Shown: positions 9,190-19,271, numbered from the stretch's first letter. The stretch: DNA of 64,000 nucleotides from SIG480 sp045539475 (GCA_045539475.1 JAZQFJ010000091.1:41375-105374), one strand, 5' to 3'. Notes: generated by a model from the letters alone, not told the origin. Numbers and translations: made by a program.

Positions 9190-11097
9190 ATGGACCGTAA
9201 GAAAAGAGCACTGGGAATTGCAATTATTGTCATACTGGGATTTGCAGCGCTGATGTACTTGTCGGGGCTACTGGGACAATTGCTGGCTAACTATTCCCTC
9301 TGGCTGGAATCGGGTGGAATTTCGGGCGATACTCCGATGCCCGCATTGAGCTGGAATTTAATAAGATGCTTCCGGCAGTCATTTACTTCTGACGGGTTAA
9401 AAGCGATGCTTATAATTCTTGCTGTGGGTGGTGGCATCTTTGCATATATCAAGCTTCATGATAAGTTTGACGGCAAGGAGTATGATCCGAGAGGATTTGC
9501 AAAGAGCAAGACAGGTGCTTATGGTACTGCATCTTGGATGACAGAAAATGAGATGAAGGATGTTCTTGAAATAGCTACCCCTGGAAAAGCTGAAGGTATT
9601 ATACTCGGTGAATACAATGGAAATGTGGTTTGCCTACCAAAGAACACCAAACTGAACCGACACATTGCCATATTCGGTGCATCGGGAACTATGAAGTCGC
9701 GCGCCATCATCCGGAACGCATTGTTCCAAGCAATAAAACGAAGTGAGTCTGTAGTAATCACCGATCCAAAAGGCGAGCTTTATTCGGATACCGCTGAGCT
9801 GTTCCGAAGTGAGGGTTACGAAGTAAAGGTATTCAATCTCGTGCATCCTGAGCATAGTGATTCGTGGAACTGTATGTCAGACTTACAGGGAGATACGCTA
9901 CTTGCACAAGACTTGACCAATGTCATAATTGGGAACACCAGCAGCGGGAAGGGCGACCATTTCTGGGATAACGGCGAAGCTAATCTGTTGAAAGCGCTTG
10001 TTTTGTATGTGGACTTTGATCCAAGCAGAACACCCGAGATGAAAAACCTACCTGCAGTGTATCAGCTTTTGACTCAGTATAGTGAGCGACAGCTTACAGC
10101 AATGTTTGAAAAGCTTCCGATGGATCATCCGGCACGTGCACCGTATAACTTGTTTGCTCAAGCCAGTGATACTGTGCGTTCGGGAATTATAATCGGACTC
10201 GGAACCAGATTGCAGGTACTGCAGAATAAATCCGTAGCAGCAATCACAAGTCGGTCTGACATAGACCTTACTGCACCGGGTAAACGCAAATGCGCGTATT
10301 TTATAATCCTCAGCGACCAGAACACCACGATGGCGTTTCTGTCATCTCTGTTCTTTTCATTCCTTTTTACCAAACTGACTCGGTACGCCGACTCCACTTC
10401 CGAACAGCGCTGTGACGTGCCCGTTAATATGATACTCGATGAGTTTAATAACATAGGCAAAATCGGAAGTGCGGCAGACGGATCTGACTTTGCAAGAACA
10501 CTCAGTGTTATTCGTTCAAGGGATATAAAGGTTATGATGGCTGTACAGAGTCTGGGACAGTTGCAGAACAGGTATCCGAACAACCTTTGGCTTGAGATAC
10601 TCGGCAATGCGGACTTGCAACTTATGCTCGGTTGCTCGGATAGCGAAACAGCCAGCTTTTATTCTGAGCGTGCAGGAGAAATGAGCATTCAGATTGATAC
10701 TACCATGACAGTGCGGCAAACTATGGCAGTTGCGCAGGTAATACCGCAATATCGTCATACTGAAGGGCAAGGTCGAAGAAAACTTCTTACTCCTGATGAA
10801 GTTCTTCGGCTTCCGAACGAAGAACTCCTGTGTGTTATAAGAGGACAGAATGTACTGAAGCTTGATAAGTTCGATTTTACCAAGCATCCGATGAGCAAAA
10901 TGATTAAACGCGTTTCCATCATGGACTACAACCCGTCGGCGCTTCCTCATACTGATTTCTATAATCCAGTAAATTTGGATACCCAGAGTCCGGCCGAAAT
11001 GATTCTTCCGGAAAAAAACGAAGAAAAACAGCCTGACTCCAAACCGAGTTCAAGGAGAAAACTCTACAGCTCAGCAACCCCGCCAATTGAATTTTAA
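9190..11097 (+). CDS. virD4: VirD4/TraG-type coupling ATPase
   Basis: A 635-residue membrane ATPase. Two N-terminal membrane segments (about residues 6-33 and 73-92) precede the nucleotide-binding domain with Walker A GASGTMKS (about residue 162) and Walker B NMILDEFNNIG (about 412); VIRSRDIKVMMAVQSLGQLQ and the following NLWLEILGNADLQLMLGCSD block are typical for the family. VirD4 receives the relaxase-DNA complex and feeds it to the VirB4-powered channel. AAGGAGG sits 9 nt before ATG 9190. The Walker A has Met-Lys-Ser rather than Gly-Lys-Ser/Thr, which is seen in Gram-positive members. The C-terminal 50 residues are Pro/Ser/Lys-rich. Confidence 0.93.
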   Translation: MDRKKRALGIAIIVILGFAALMYLSGLLGQLLANYSLWLESGGISGDTPMPALSWNLIRCFRQSFTSDGLKAMLIILAVGGGIFAYIKLHDKFDGKEYDPRGFAKSKTGAYGTASWMTENEMKDVLEIATPGKAEGIILGEYNGNVVCLPKNTKLNRHIAIFGASGTMKSRAIIRNALFQAIKRSESVVITDPKGELYSDTAELFRSEGYEVKVFNLVHPEHSDSWNCMSDLQGDTLLAQDLTNVIIGNTSSGKGDHFWDNGEANLLKALVLYVDFDPSRTPEMKNLPAVYQLLTQYSERQLTAMFEKLPMDHPARAPYNLFAQASDTVRSGIIIGLGTRLQVLQNKSVAAITSRSDIDLTAPGKRKCAYFIILSDQNTTMAFLSSLFFSFLFTKLTRYADSTSEQRCDVPVNMILDEFNNIGKIGSAADGSDFARTLSVIRSRDIKVMMAVQSLGQLQNRYPNNLWLEILGNADLQLMLGCSDSETASFYSERAGEMSIQIDTTMTVRQTMAVAQVIPQYRHTEGQGRRKLLTPDEVLRLPNEELLCVIRGQNVLKLDKFDFTKHPMSKMIKRVSIMDYNPSALPHTDFYNPVNLDTQSPAEMILPEKNEEKQPDSKPSSRRKLYSSATPPIEF

Positions 11098-11117
11098 TTT
11101 ATAAGGAGGTATGAATT

Positions 11118-12548
11118 ATGCCAGCTAAGAAACCTACAGTTACTCCTGAAGAAGTGACAACTCCTCAACTTGAGGGAGAAAATGAAGCTAATTTAATAGA
11201 CCGTAGTCAGAATTCCGAAGTGGCAACATCGTTACCCCAGACCGAAACTGAAATCGTATCTGATGAAGCCACCATCATGAATGCGCTTAACTCCAATAAT
11301 GAGACTGTATCTGAAGACGTGCCCATTGTCCAGACCGAACCAAACGAAGAAAACCCTTCAGCCGCCGGCTTTGAAGACGCCATGAATTCAGGAGAAAACA
11401 ATGCATCTCCTCAGACTGATGCAGAAACTCTGGAAAATCTCGCTCCAGAGCCCCCTGCTGCCGAAGAGGCGACAGAAACTCACGATGAGAACCAGACCGA
11501 ACCTGAAAAGCCAAAGCGAACCCGAAGGCGGAAAGCGGATCCTGAAGATTCACAAAATCAGTCTGATACAGCGCCTGGTTCTGATAAGAATGCCAACCCG
11601 GACGGTGTCGAGATTGCTGATAAGCCTAAGCTTAGAATCAGTCTGCCAAAGCGCTCGGATATTTTATCAATTGATGACGAGCTGGGTGTCGTCACCGATG
11701 CAGATAAAGCAAAGACGGAGCTGCTCGACCTGCTCGAATCCTACCGCGGCAAAAAACATCTGTCCGGGAAAATTCAGGGCATTGAAAATCCGACCGGGGA
11801 GCCTTCAAAATCCCTTGCAGTCCTTGCTTACGGTGAGTATAAGGTTATCATTCCTCTGCACGAAGCTGTTGAACCGCCGGATGATTTGAAAGGTCAGCCG
11901 CTTGATTATGCACTTAATTATATGCTGAACAAACGGCTTGGCGCGGAAGTGGATTATATTGTAAAGGGTATTGATGCAAAAACAAAGATTGTAGTGGGCA
12001 GCCGTGTGGAAGCGATGCGGAATAAGCGCAAGAGCTATTACTTTGGCACAGACCGGGATGGGAACTACCTGCTTTATTCCGATATATGTGCTGAAGTCAG
12101 GGTTGTATCCGTAGTACGTTCGGGAATATTCGTTGATCTGTTCGGACTTGAGGTGTTCATCCCGTTGCGGGAACTCAGTTATCAGCGGTTAATGGATGCA
12201 GAAGGATATTTTGCACCCGGACAAAGAGCACTCGTGAAAATCCTTGAGATCGACAGGTCAGACCGAAAACATATCCGCGTTAAAGCCTCAGTAAAGCAGG
12301 CGGGCGAGAACCCGTATGAAAAGGCACTACGTAAGTACACTATAGGGAACCGATATGTCGGTACGGTCAGTCTGGTGGATGTGAACGGGGTATTCGTTTC
12401 CCTTGACGGTGGCATTGATTGTTTGTGTAATTACCCAAAGCGCGGCCGCCCGCCAAAGGGTGCAAGAGTTACCATAAGAGTTCTGGGCATCAACTATAAC
12501 ACCAATCGTATGTGGGGTGCAATCACGCACATTGCAGCGGCAAGATAG
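11118..12548 (+). CDS. Protein with disordered acidic N-terminus and two S1 RNA-binding domains
   Basis: 476 residues. Residues 1-175 are low-complexity, rich in Glu, Thr, Pro and Asn with one basic patch (KPKRTRRRKADPE), likely disordered. The C-terminal part holds two S1/OB-fold units: about 320-391 (AEVRVVSVVRSGIFVDLFG ... PGQRALVKILEID) and about 407-474 (YVGTVSLVDVNGVFVSLDGG ... GARVTIRVLGI). S1 domains bind single-stranded nucleic acid, usually RNA. The gene follows VirD4 by 20 nt with AAGGAGG and belongs to the transfer operon. Whether it binds transfer-strand DNA, mRNA, or the structured leader RNAs of this element is open. Confidence 0.8.
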   Translation: MPAKKPTVTPEEVTTPQLEGENEANLIDRSQNSEVATSLPQTETEIVSDEATIMNALNSNNETVSEDVPIVQTEPNEENPSAAGFEDAMNSGENNASPQTDAETLENLAPEPPAAEEATETHDENQTEPEKPKRTRRRKADPEDSQNQSDTAPGSDKNANPDGVEIADKPKLRISLPKRSDILSIDDELGVVTDADKAKTELLDLLESYRGKKHLSGKIQGIENPTGEPSKSLAVLAYGEYKVIIPLHEAVEPPDDLKGQPLDYALNYMLNKRLGAEVDYIVKGIDAKTKIVVGSRVEAMRNKRKSYYFGTDRDGNYLLYSDICAEVRVVSVVRSGIFVDLFGLEVFIPLRELSYQRLMDAEGYFAPGQRALVKILEIDRSDRKHIRVKASVKQAGENPYEKALRKYTIGNRYVGTVSLVDVNGVFVSLDGGIDCLCNYPKRGRPPKGARVTIRVLGINYNTNRMWGAITHIAAAR

Positions 12549-12587
12549 CGATGTATAAAATGAGTATGACGAGAGGAGGTGTTACAT

Positions 12588-13001
12588 ATGTCAGGTTTTA
12601 ATCTCAACGCAGAGGAAAAGCAGCGACGTAAGGAGATATCCGAGCACACCAGAAAAATGATTCTGTCCATACTGGAAATTGAGGAGCAGGATGAAACCTC
12701 CGTGATGACCGGATACCGTGGCTATTACTTGCAGATTTCCTTTTCTGAGTTACATCCGCTGATGGTATTCTGCCTTGCCCGCCCCCTGAAGAATACAGGT
12801 GAAACGAGACAATTAAGGTTTATAAATGACTTAAACCTCAAAAGCATTCTGGGCAGTCATTCCATCAACAAAGACGTTGGCTGCTATTCCTACCGCGTAG
12901 CACATTGGCTGGATAAAGAGCTTGAGCCAACCAGATTCTATGAAATCCTTGACCGCTGTGTCGATGAAGCTGATAAGAGCTATAGTCGTCTGGCGGTCTG
13001 A
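12588..13001 (+). CDS. Small conserved protein, possibly YbjN-like fold
   Basis: 137 residues from ATG 12588, with GAGGAGG 8 nt upstream (GTG 12579 overlaps that site). The pattern of a helical N-terminus followed by TSVMTGYRGYYLQISFSE, then a helix beginning LRFINDLNLKSILGSHSI, and a final YEILDRCVDEADKSY helix resembles the YbjN/type III chaperone-like alpha/beta fold. This is a fold impression only. No cysteine motif, signal peptide or membrane segment is present. Confidence 0.5.
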   Translation: MSGFNLNAEEKQRRKEISEHTRKMILSILEIEEQDETSVMTGYRGYYLQISFSELHPLMVFCLARPLKNTGETRQLRFINDLNLKSILGSHSINKDVGCYSYRVAHWLDKELEPTRFYEILDRCVDEADKSYSRLAV

Positions 13002-13030
13002 TTTTATATAAAAATAAAAGGAGCGATATT

Positions 13031-13216
13031 ATGAAAAGAGATGTCTCTGGGCAGAAATGTCCCTCGTGTGAAACGGGAAGGCAAATGCTTTTTCTTGATC
13101 CGCGAGAGCTTTTCTGCCCGTATATTAGTAATCACAGAGGACATTCATGCGCAATGTATGTCCCGATACAAGCCAATTCAATTTCTGAAATTTACAAGGA
13201 GGAATTTGTCAAATGA
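13031..13216 (+). CDS. 61-residue zinc-ribbon-like protein
   Basis: Starts at ATG 13031 with AAAGGAG about 8 nt upstream. It contains CPSCETG and then FCPYISNHRGHSC, a Cys/Cys and Cys/His/Cys arrangement that could hold one zinc ion. Its stop codon overlaps the ATG of the giant surface protein (ATGA at 13213-13216), so the two are translationally coupled. The role is unknown; a zinc-binding regulator or chaperone for the next gene is speculative. Confidence 0.55.
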   Translation: MKRDVSGQKCPSCETGRQMLFLDPRELFCPYISNHRGHSCAMYVPIQANSISEIYKEEFVK

Positions 13217-16200
13217 AGACCAAATCAAAATTAAGATCATTCTTGTCAGCATTACTTGCGCTGGCTATGCTTCTCAGCTCATTCCCGATGATAACTTATG
13301 CAGCTCAGTCCAATGAGTATGTAGACCCTGCAGATATGTGGCTCTCATCCAATAACAGGACCAATGAGCTCGATGTAAATTCAACAACGACGTATGAAAC
13401 CCAGTATTGTGCTATATGTGATAAGGAAACAACGGTGCTTACATACAGAGTGCCCGAATACACACGTTCGGGTGAAACGGCTCTTAACCGAGATGTAAGG
13501 TACTCGGATGGCACAAAGATTGACGGAAGAGGACAAGGAAATCTCGACAGCGGAACCCCGGGCGTTGATGCATATTTTACGGGGTATCATTGGACGAAGG
13601 TTGTTTGCCAGAACTGCGGAACGATCAACTCGGGAAGCAATCAACAGTCATATGGATTCAATAACAACGTCTATTCGTTGCATAGCTGTGATAATAACTT
13701 TTTCCTGCAGTTTGATAACACAACCCACGAGCATTACAATGAGGAGTACCACCTTACAACGCTCAAACGTGGCGAATACTGTAAATTCTGCAAAGGTACA
13801 TATGCAAGAGCAACGCAAGGACTCCAAGAGCATAGCTTTGTTGAAAATATCGACGGACAGGTCGGAAACAACAGATTTTATATTGCAGAAATCTGTAGTG
13901 ATTGTGGGTATGAAACAAGTGAATATGTAACTGCAAAGTCTGTTGTAACTTCCTATTACGGTGTTGAAGACGGAGAAGCACATACTCTCGCTGTAAGCGA
14001 TTTGTCAGATAGCGGAGTTCGCACTTCCATCCGCTACGGAACATCTGCTGACAACTGCACGAAGACATCTGCACCGAATTATACTCAGGCGGGATATTAC
14101 ACGGTTTATTATGAAATAGACTATTCCTACGCCGGAGAGGTTATGACAGAAAACGGTGTATCGTATGTATGGCTTGTAGCCGAAGATGAAGATAGCAATG
14201 GAACTATAGTAGTTCTTCCGCAAACTCACGAGCACGAGTTTCATTATCTTGAAACAATAAAGCCGAGCTGTGATGAGCTTGGATATGACAGATTCCAGTG
14301 TAACGGTTGCGGACAGCTTGAGAAGCGAAACTATACGCCGTCACTCGGTCATGATTATGATGATATCGTTATAAGAGAAGCAACCTGCAAACAGGGCGGT
14401 CTTGTGTTAACACTCTGTGCAGATTGCGGTGACTTCTATCAAACGACAACTGCAACGGGCGCTCATTCATACAAGTCTGTAAACCATACCCCGACTTGCC
14501 GTAACGTAGGATACACAGAGTACACATGCGAAGTGTGTGGCGATAATTACATTAATAACATTCAGCCGCTTATCTCTCACTCATATGAGAGAATTACAAA
14601 AGAGCCTACATGTATAGATCGTGGCTATACAACATCCACCTGTACGATGTGCGGATATAATTATGTTGATGACTATGTCGATGAGTTGGGACACAGTTGG
14701 GATGAGGGGCATACAGTAACCGCGTCCACCTGCACAGGCGAAGGTATTATGGAGTACAACTGCCAAAACACAGGTTGTACTGAAAAGATGATTCAGGCAA
14801 TGGATGCTGCCGGACACACTCCGGGGGACGAAGCAACCTGCACAGAACCTCAGAAGTGTATTGAGTGTGAAACAGTGCTTGAACTTCCGAAAGGACATGC
14901 CTATGACAGTGAAGTTACAGCCCCTACTTGCACTGCAATGGGATACACGACCAATTCCTGCATAAGCTGCGGGGACACGTACTTGTCAGATTATGTGGAT
15001 CCTACTCCTCACGAATACGAGGAAACAGTTATTCCGGCGACCTGTACGAGCCTGGGGTATTCAGTATTCAGGTGCGCAGATTGCGATGATGAGTACAAAG
15101 CGGACTACACCGATATGCTGGAGCACACCTACGTTGAAGACGTTACGGCTCCGACCTGTACCAGTCTGGGATATTCGACATTTACCTGTTCCGGGTGCGA
15201 TGCAAGCTACGTGGGCAACTATGTGGATAAGACACCTCATAATTATAACAAAGAGGTAATCCCACCAACGTGTGTGGAGCACGGACATTCCGTGTACGAG
15301 TGTCCTGATTGCGGAGCAAGCTACATTGATGAGATTGTGGAGAGCACCGAGCATACATATGAGGAAACAAAGATTCCTGCAACATGTACATCACTCGGCT
15401 ACAGTATTTTCAAATGCACCGACTGTGATGATGAGTATGTAAGCAACTATGTGGATAAGCTTCCTCATGACTATGAAGCAACTGTTATTCCTGCAACATG
15501 TACCGGTCTTGGACATTCCGAGTATCAGTGCAAGAACTGCCCGGATAATTATAAGAGCGACTACACAGAGCCGACGGGACATAATCCGTCAGACTGGATT
15601 ATAGATACCCCTGCAACCATCGAGCACGCAGGAGCTAAGCATATCGAATGCTTAACCTGCGGAATAGCACTTCAGGAATCGGAGATTCCGCAGCTCATTG
15701 ATGTGGATCGCAGCGATGAGGACGGCGAAGCTTTAGTTGGCGCATACAGCATCATCCTGACAGACTCAAAGAACATCCCTGTTTTTGACAGCGAGATTAC
15801 AATTGATGTCAATGACAATGTCACCATCAGACTTCCGGAGAAAAGGCTACTGGACTATAAGGACCAGACAACTATCACTGTTTTCAATACCGAAACGCAG
15901 GAAGCTGTAACGGGACTTCGGATCTTTGTTTATGATGCAGCGAATAATGCAGCAACAGGTGCAACAGATGCAAACGGACAGCTTAAGGTTCCGAATAATC
16001 AGTCCTCTACAGGAGATGATAACGGAACCATCGGCAAAGACGAAAATGAAGAAAAGCTTACGTTTGTTGTCCGTGTATCCGACAAGGAAAATGTGGTTAT
16101 TCCGGATTGTGATGTTTACATCGGCGAGAGCAATAATATTGTAGTGGATCTCCCCGAAGGCATAAAGCCATCTGTTGAAGCTCCCGTAATTGTAACTGTT

Positions 16201-18576
16201 GAGGATCAGTATGGTAATCCGCAGAAGAATGTTACCATCATTGCACTCGGCGACAATGATTATATAGAAAAAGGCAAAACCGACATCTATGGCCGTGTCA
16301 CACTCCCGATGGTAAACGAAGGTTTTACAAATGATGAAGGGCACGTAACTGTCGATAACATCAATGTTATTGTCAACGACGAAATCGGTCTGATAGCAGA
16401 TGCGTTTGTTAAACACAACGAGGATGGAACCGTTTCGGTTACGCTTCCTGAAGGAAAAGGCATCAGCCATTCAAATCGCATTACGGTAACAGTACTCGAC
16501 TCTGAAGCTCTGGCAGTTAAAGATAAGTCAATTACTGTAACTGATCTTGAAGAAAAGACTTATACCGACATAACGGATGAATCCGGCAAAATCGTTGTCC
16601 CGCCGCTTTCGGAAGATTACTCGGATGAAACCGGTATGGCAGTTGTAAATGGATACACTGTGTTTATCGCCGACGAAATAAATCCGATTGTTGATGCCTT
16701 TATTGAAATTGAGAACGGTGCTATCAGTATCGCGCTTCCTGAAGGTGCAAATATTGATTATAACAACCGTATCACGGCGACCGTTACAAAGGATGACGAG
16801 CCTGTCAAGGATATCCCTGTTAGCTTTACCGATACAACAGGTAAGACCGAAATCAATCTGACAGACGAGAATGGTAAGGCAGTTGTCCCGCCTGCAAACA
16901 TTGATTTCACTGATGTGAATGGATTTGCGCAGGTTGACGGATATTCCGTAACAGTTAACGATGAAAAGGGCTTTGTGGAAAAGGCGTTTATAACTCACAC
17001 GGAAGACGATAAGCTTGATATAAAGCTTCCGGATAATCTCTTGATCGAGTACGGCAACAGAATAACCGTGCAGGTGCTTGATAAAGAAACGCAGGCGCCG
17101 GTGAAAGACCTCGTGGTCATTGTAAACGAAGTCATTGTTCCGACAGAGTCCGGCGAAGAAACACCTGTGGGCAAGACTATGACGGATACCACTGATTCCA
17201 AGGGTATCGCGGTATTCCCACCGCTTTCTGAAGACATCACTGACAACGAAGGTGGTTCCAACGTAACCGACAAGACCGAAGAAGAGGACAAGGATACTGA
17301 CGGAGACGGAACTCCCGACACTCCGGGTGAAACGATCGAACAACAGTATATCGTATCGGTAAAGGATACCAAGGGTATCATCCCTGATGCGTTCGTGAAA
17401 ATCAGTAACGGCAAGATCAGTGTTACATTACCTGAAGGAAAGACTTTGACAACAAGTAATCAGACAACAGTCACGGTTCTTGATAAAGAGTCAAAGCCGA
17501 TATCGGGTGTAAGCGTTACAATCACTGACAGCAGCAACACCTCCAAATCCGGCACCACCAATGCAAACGGTCAGGTGACACTTCCCGTCAAGTCCTCCGG
17601 TGGAGGTGGCGGTGGCGGCGGTAGCAGCTCCTCTGGCGGAGGTGGTGGCTACTACAGTGGCGGCGGAATCGGAGGCTCATACTCATCTACAACCGTGAAT
17701 GTTGTCGATAAGGACGGCAAGACCGTATCTGTTTCCAAGTCCACAACCACGACCCAAGCTACACTCACACTTCCTGCAGGCAAAAATCTGCTCAAGGATG
17801 ATAACTATTATAAAATTACGGTAACTTCTGGTTCTCAGGCAAAACCTGGTTATACTGTTGTACTGAAAGACAGAAGCGGTAACGAAGTAAGCGGAGTCAC
17901 GGATGCTTCCGGTAAGCTAACGCTCCCGGGTGTTAAGCATACAGCATATATCTTCGGATATCCGGATGGAACCTTCAGACCGAATGGTAACATGAGAAGA
18001 AGCGAAGCTGCGGCAATCTTTGCGCGTCTTATTGCGGAAGCGAAGAATGAAAGTATTAGCGGCAGAGCTTCTTTCAAGGACGTTGATTCTGATGAGTGGT
18101 ATGCATCTTATGTTGCATATCTTGAAAAATATGACGTAATACGCGGATACTCCGATAATACATTCCGCGCAGACAACCAGGTCACACGCGCGGAGTTTGT
18201 CGCTATGAGCGTCCGATACTACGATTTATTCGGCGATTTACCATCTGTTTCAAACACCAATAGATACAGTGATGTGTCTTCAAGCTACTGGGCGGTTAAA
18301 GAAATCTCCGTCGCAAAAGAAATAGGTTGGCTCAACGGATATGCTGACGGCACATTCCGCGGTGATAACAAAATTACGCGCGCAGAAGCCGTGACCGTAA
18401 TTAACCATGCAACGGAACGTAATCCTGATAAAGAGCATATCAACGAAAACTTCACCAAGCTCAACAGATTTACGGATATAACCGATAGCAGCGCATGGTT
18501 TTTCTATAATGTGATGGAGTCTTGTAACACACATCTCGGCGCGGCATCAAGCGACGGCGAGAACTGGATAGACTAA
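13213..18576 (+). CDS. Giant secreted surface protein: CxxC modules, Ig-like repeats, SLH anchor
   Basis: 1787 residues, with AAGGAGG before ATG 13213. A signal peptide (residues 1-31, cleavage likely at TYA-AQ) leads into a region with thirteen modules of about 38 residues (about residues 345-835), each with P-x-C-T, a CxxCG-type pair and a terminal His, as in PTCTSLGYSTFTCSGCD. Seven beta-sandwich units of 80-110 residues follow (about 845-1580), several sharing LPEG...ITVTV...TDE-GK-VVPP. A glycine/serine linker (about 1455-1490) and three C-terminal SLH domains (GYPDGTFRP, GYSDNTFRAD, GYADGTFRGD) attach it to cell-wall polymer. It is a probable adhesin or mating-aggregation factor; that role is inferred from architecture and position after the transfer operon. 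Confidence 0.85.
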   Translation: MKTKSKLRSFLSALLALAMLLSSFPMITYAAQSNEYVDPADMWLSSNNRTNELDVNSTTTYETQYCAICDKETTVLTYRVPEYTRSGETALNRDVRYSDGTKIDGRGQGNLDSGTPGVDAYFTGYHWTKVVCQNCGTINSGSNQQSYGFNNNVYSLHSCDNNFFLQFDNTTHEHYNEEYHLTTLKRGEYCKFCKGTYARATQGLQEHSFVENIDGQVGNNRFYIAEICSDCGYETSEYVTAKSVVTSYYGVEDGEAHTLAVSDLSDSGVRTSIRYGTSADNCTKTSAPNYTQAGYYTVYYEIDYSYAGEVMTENGVSYVWLVAEDEDSNGTIVVLPQTHEHEFHYLETIKPSCDELGYDRFQCNGCGQLEKRNYTPSLGHDYDDIVIREATCKQGGLVLTLCADCGDFYQTTTATGAHSYKSVNHTPTCRNVGYTEYTCEVCGDNYINNIQPLISHSYERITKEPTCIDRGYTTSTCTMCGYNYVDDYVDELGHSWDEGHTVTASTCTGEGIMEYNCQNTGCTEKMIQAMDAAGHTPGDEATCTEPQKCIECETVLELPKGHAYDSEVTAPTCTAMGYTTNSCISCGDTYLSDYVDPTPHEYEETVIPATCTSLGYSVFRCADCDDEYKADYTDMLEHTYVEDVTAPTCTSLGYSTFTCSGCDASYVGNYVDKTPHNYNKEVIPPTCVEHGHSVYECPDCGASYIDEIVESTEHTYEETKIPATCTSLGYSIFKCTDCDDEYVSNYVDKLPHDYEATVIPATCTGLGHSEYQCKNCPDNYKSDYTEPTGHNPSDWIIDTPATIEHAGAKHIECLTCGIALQESEIPQLIDVDRSDEDGEALVGAYSIILTDSKNIPVFDSEITIDVNDNVTIRLPEKRLLDYKDQTTITVFNTETQEAVTGLRIFVYDAANNAATGATDANGQLKVPNNQSSTGDDNGTIGKDENEEKLTFVVRVSDKENVVIPDCDVYIGESNNIVVDLPEGIKPSVEAPVIVTVEDQYGNPQKNVTIIALGDNDYIEKGKTDIYGRVTLPMVNEGFTNDEGHVTVDNINVIVNDEIGLIADAFVKHNEDGTVSVTLPEGKGISHSNRITVTVLDSEALAVKDKSITVTDLEEKTYTDITDESGKIVVPPLSEDYSDETGMAVVNGYTVFIADEINPIVDAFIEIENGAISIALPEGANIDYNNRITATVTKDDEPVKDIPVSFTDTTGKTEINLTDENGKAVVPPANIDFTDVNGFAQVDGYSVTVNDEKGFVEKAFITHTEDDKLDIKLPDNLLIEYGNRITVQVLDKETQAPVKDLVVIVNEVIVPTESGEETPVGKTMTDTTDSKGIAVFPPLSEDITDNEGGSNVTDKTEEEDKDTDGDGTPDTPGETIEQQYIVSVKDTKGIIPDAFVKISNGKISVTLPEGKTLTTSNQTTVTVLDKESKPISGVSVTITDSSNTSKSGTTNANGQVTLPVKSSGGGGGGGGSSSSGGGGGYYSGGGIGGSYSSTTVNVVDKDGKTVSVSKSTTTTQATLTLPAGKNLLKDDNYYKITVTSGSQAKPGYTVVLKDRSGNEVSGVTDASGKLTLPGVKHTAYIFGYPDGTFRPNGNMRRSEAAAIFARLIAEAKNESISGRASFKDVDSDEWYASYVAYLEKYDVIRGYSDNTFRADNQVTRAEFVAMSVRYYDLFGDLPSVSNTNRYSDVSSSYWAVKEISVAKEIGWLNGYADGTFRGDNKITRAEAVTVINHATERNPDKEHINENFTKLNRFTDITDSSAWFFYNVMESCNTHLGAASSDGENWID

Positions 18577-18586
18577 TTTTAAAAAC

Positions 18587-18617
18587 AAGGTCCGGAGGAC
18601 TTATTTCTCCGGACCTT
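18587..18617 (+). terminator. Hairpin after giant surface protein gene, no T-run
   Basis: AAGGTCCGGA (18587-18596) pairs with TCCGGACCTT (18608-18617) around an 11-nt loop. It is not followed by a T-run, and a ribosome site starts 7 nt later, so it may act as an mRNA stabiliser or attenuator rather than a full terminator. Confidence 0.45.
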
Positions 18618-18638
18618 CATAATAAAGGAGTGAACTTG

Positions 18639-19145
18639 ATGAAAACTAAGCTTTTTAGCATGGTATTTGCCATACTCATATTTTGTGCATCAGTTACCAA
18701 CGTCTTTGCAGCTCAGGGGACCGAGGGTAATGAGCTTCAAGTGGTTGAACCCCAACAACTTGAAATTCAGCTCGGTATAGAATGGGCAGGGGTTGAATTT
18801 ATGCTCAGAACTGATGCAGGCGTATATCCAACAATCATTGCGGTAGATAAAACCGGAGTATTATCACTTGAAATCGGAGGCAGTAAGGAATATATCCTTT
18901 CTTGCCTGCATTCATCTGTCGCAATTCCTGATGCAATGTTATTGCAAGCTCCTGTCACGAGCGAGAATGAACCTCAGACAACTGTCATGGCGGAAATTGA
19001 AGGCATTGAAAAGGTAATTCCTGTATCACACATTGTTATGTTTGTTGTAGGCAGCATAGTTGCTGTAGGTATTCTGATTGCAATTTACGTCTCAAATAAA
19101 AATAAGCGTGTTGTGCAAGATGACGAAGATGATGACGAGTTTTAA
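18639..19145 (+). CDS. Small exported protein with C-terminal membrane anchor
   Basis: 168 residues from ATG 18639, with AAAGGAG 8 nt upstream. Signal peptide (residues 1-26, cleavage near VFA-AQ), an extracellular domain of about 100 residues with no cysteines, then a membrane segment (HIVMFVVGSIVAVGILIAIY) and a short tail ending in an acidic run (DDEDDDEF). It is therefore a type I membrane protein. Its signal peptide end resembles that of the giant surface protein before it, and both may be processed by the element's own signal peptidase at 20,551. It resembles no domain I can name. Confidence 0.65.
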   Translation: MKTKLFSMVFAILIFCASVTNVFAAQGTEGNELQVVEPQQLEIQLGIEWAGVEFMLRTDAGVYPTIIAVDKTGVLSLEIGGSKEYILSCLHSSVAIPDAMLLQAPVTSENEPQTTVMAEIEGIEKVIPVSHIVMFVVGSIVAVGILIAIYVSNKNKRVVQDDEDDDEF

Positions 19146-19236
19146 TAAAAATTGCTCTCCAGACTGACTTCAAAACCGAAAAAGCAAAACTTTGAGAAAA
19201 GTTATGTTGAATATTCACAAATCTTTACCAATAGGC

Positions 19237-19265
19237 TTGACGAAAGGGTTGCATTTTGATATACT
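19237..19265 (+). promoter_or_regulatory. Sigma-A type promoter for the structured leader RNA
   Basis: TTGACG (19237-19242) and TATACT (19260-19265) are separated by exactly 17 nt, giving a start near 19,272. No coding frame begins within the next 250 nt, so the first product is a long untranslated RNA. Confidence 0.75.
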
Positions 19266-19271
19266 ATAACC

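Noticed and set aside
14230..15700. Repeats in the giant surface gene as a possible CRISPR array
   Set aside because: Spacing of about 114 bp and conservation follow codons (cysteine modules); repeat units are not identical in DNA.
15847..17414. Long antisense frames opposite the Ig-like repeats (up to 271 codons)
   Set aside because: Repeated low-complexity coding sequence on the plus strand keeps these open; no domain or start signal.
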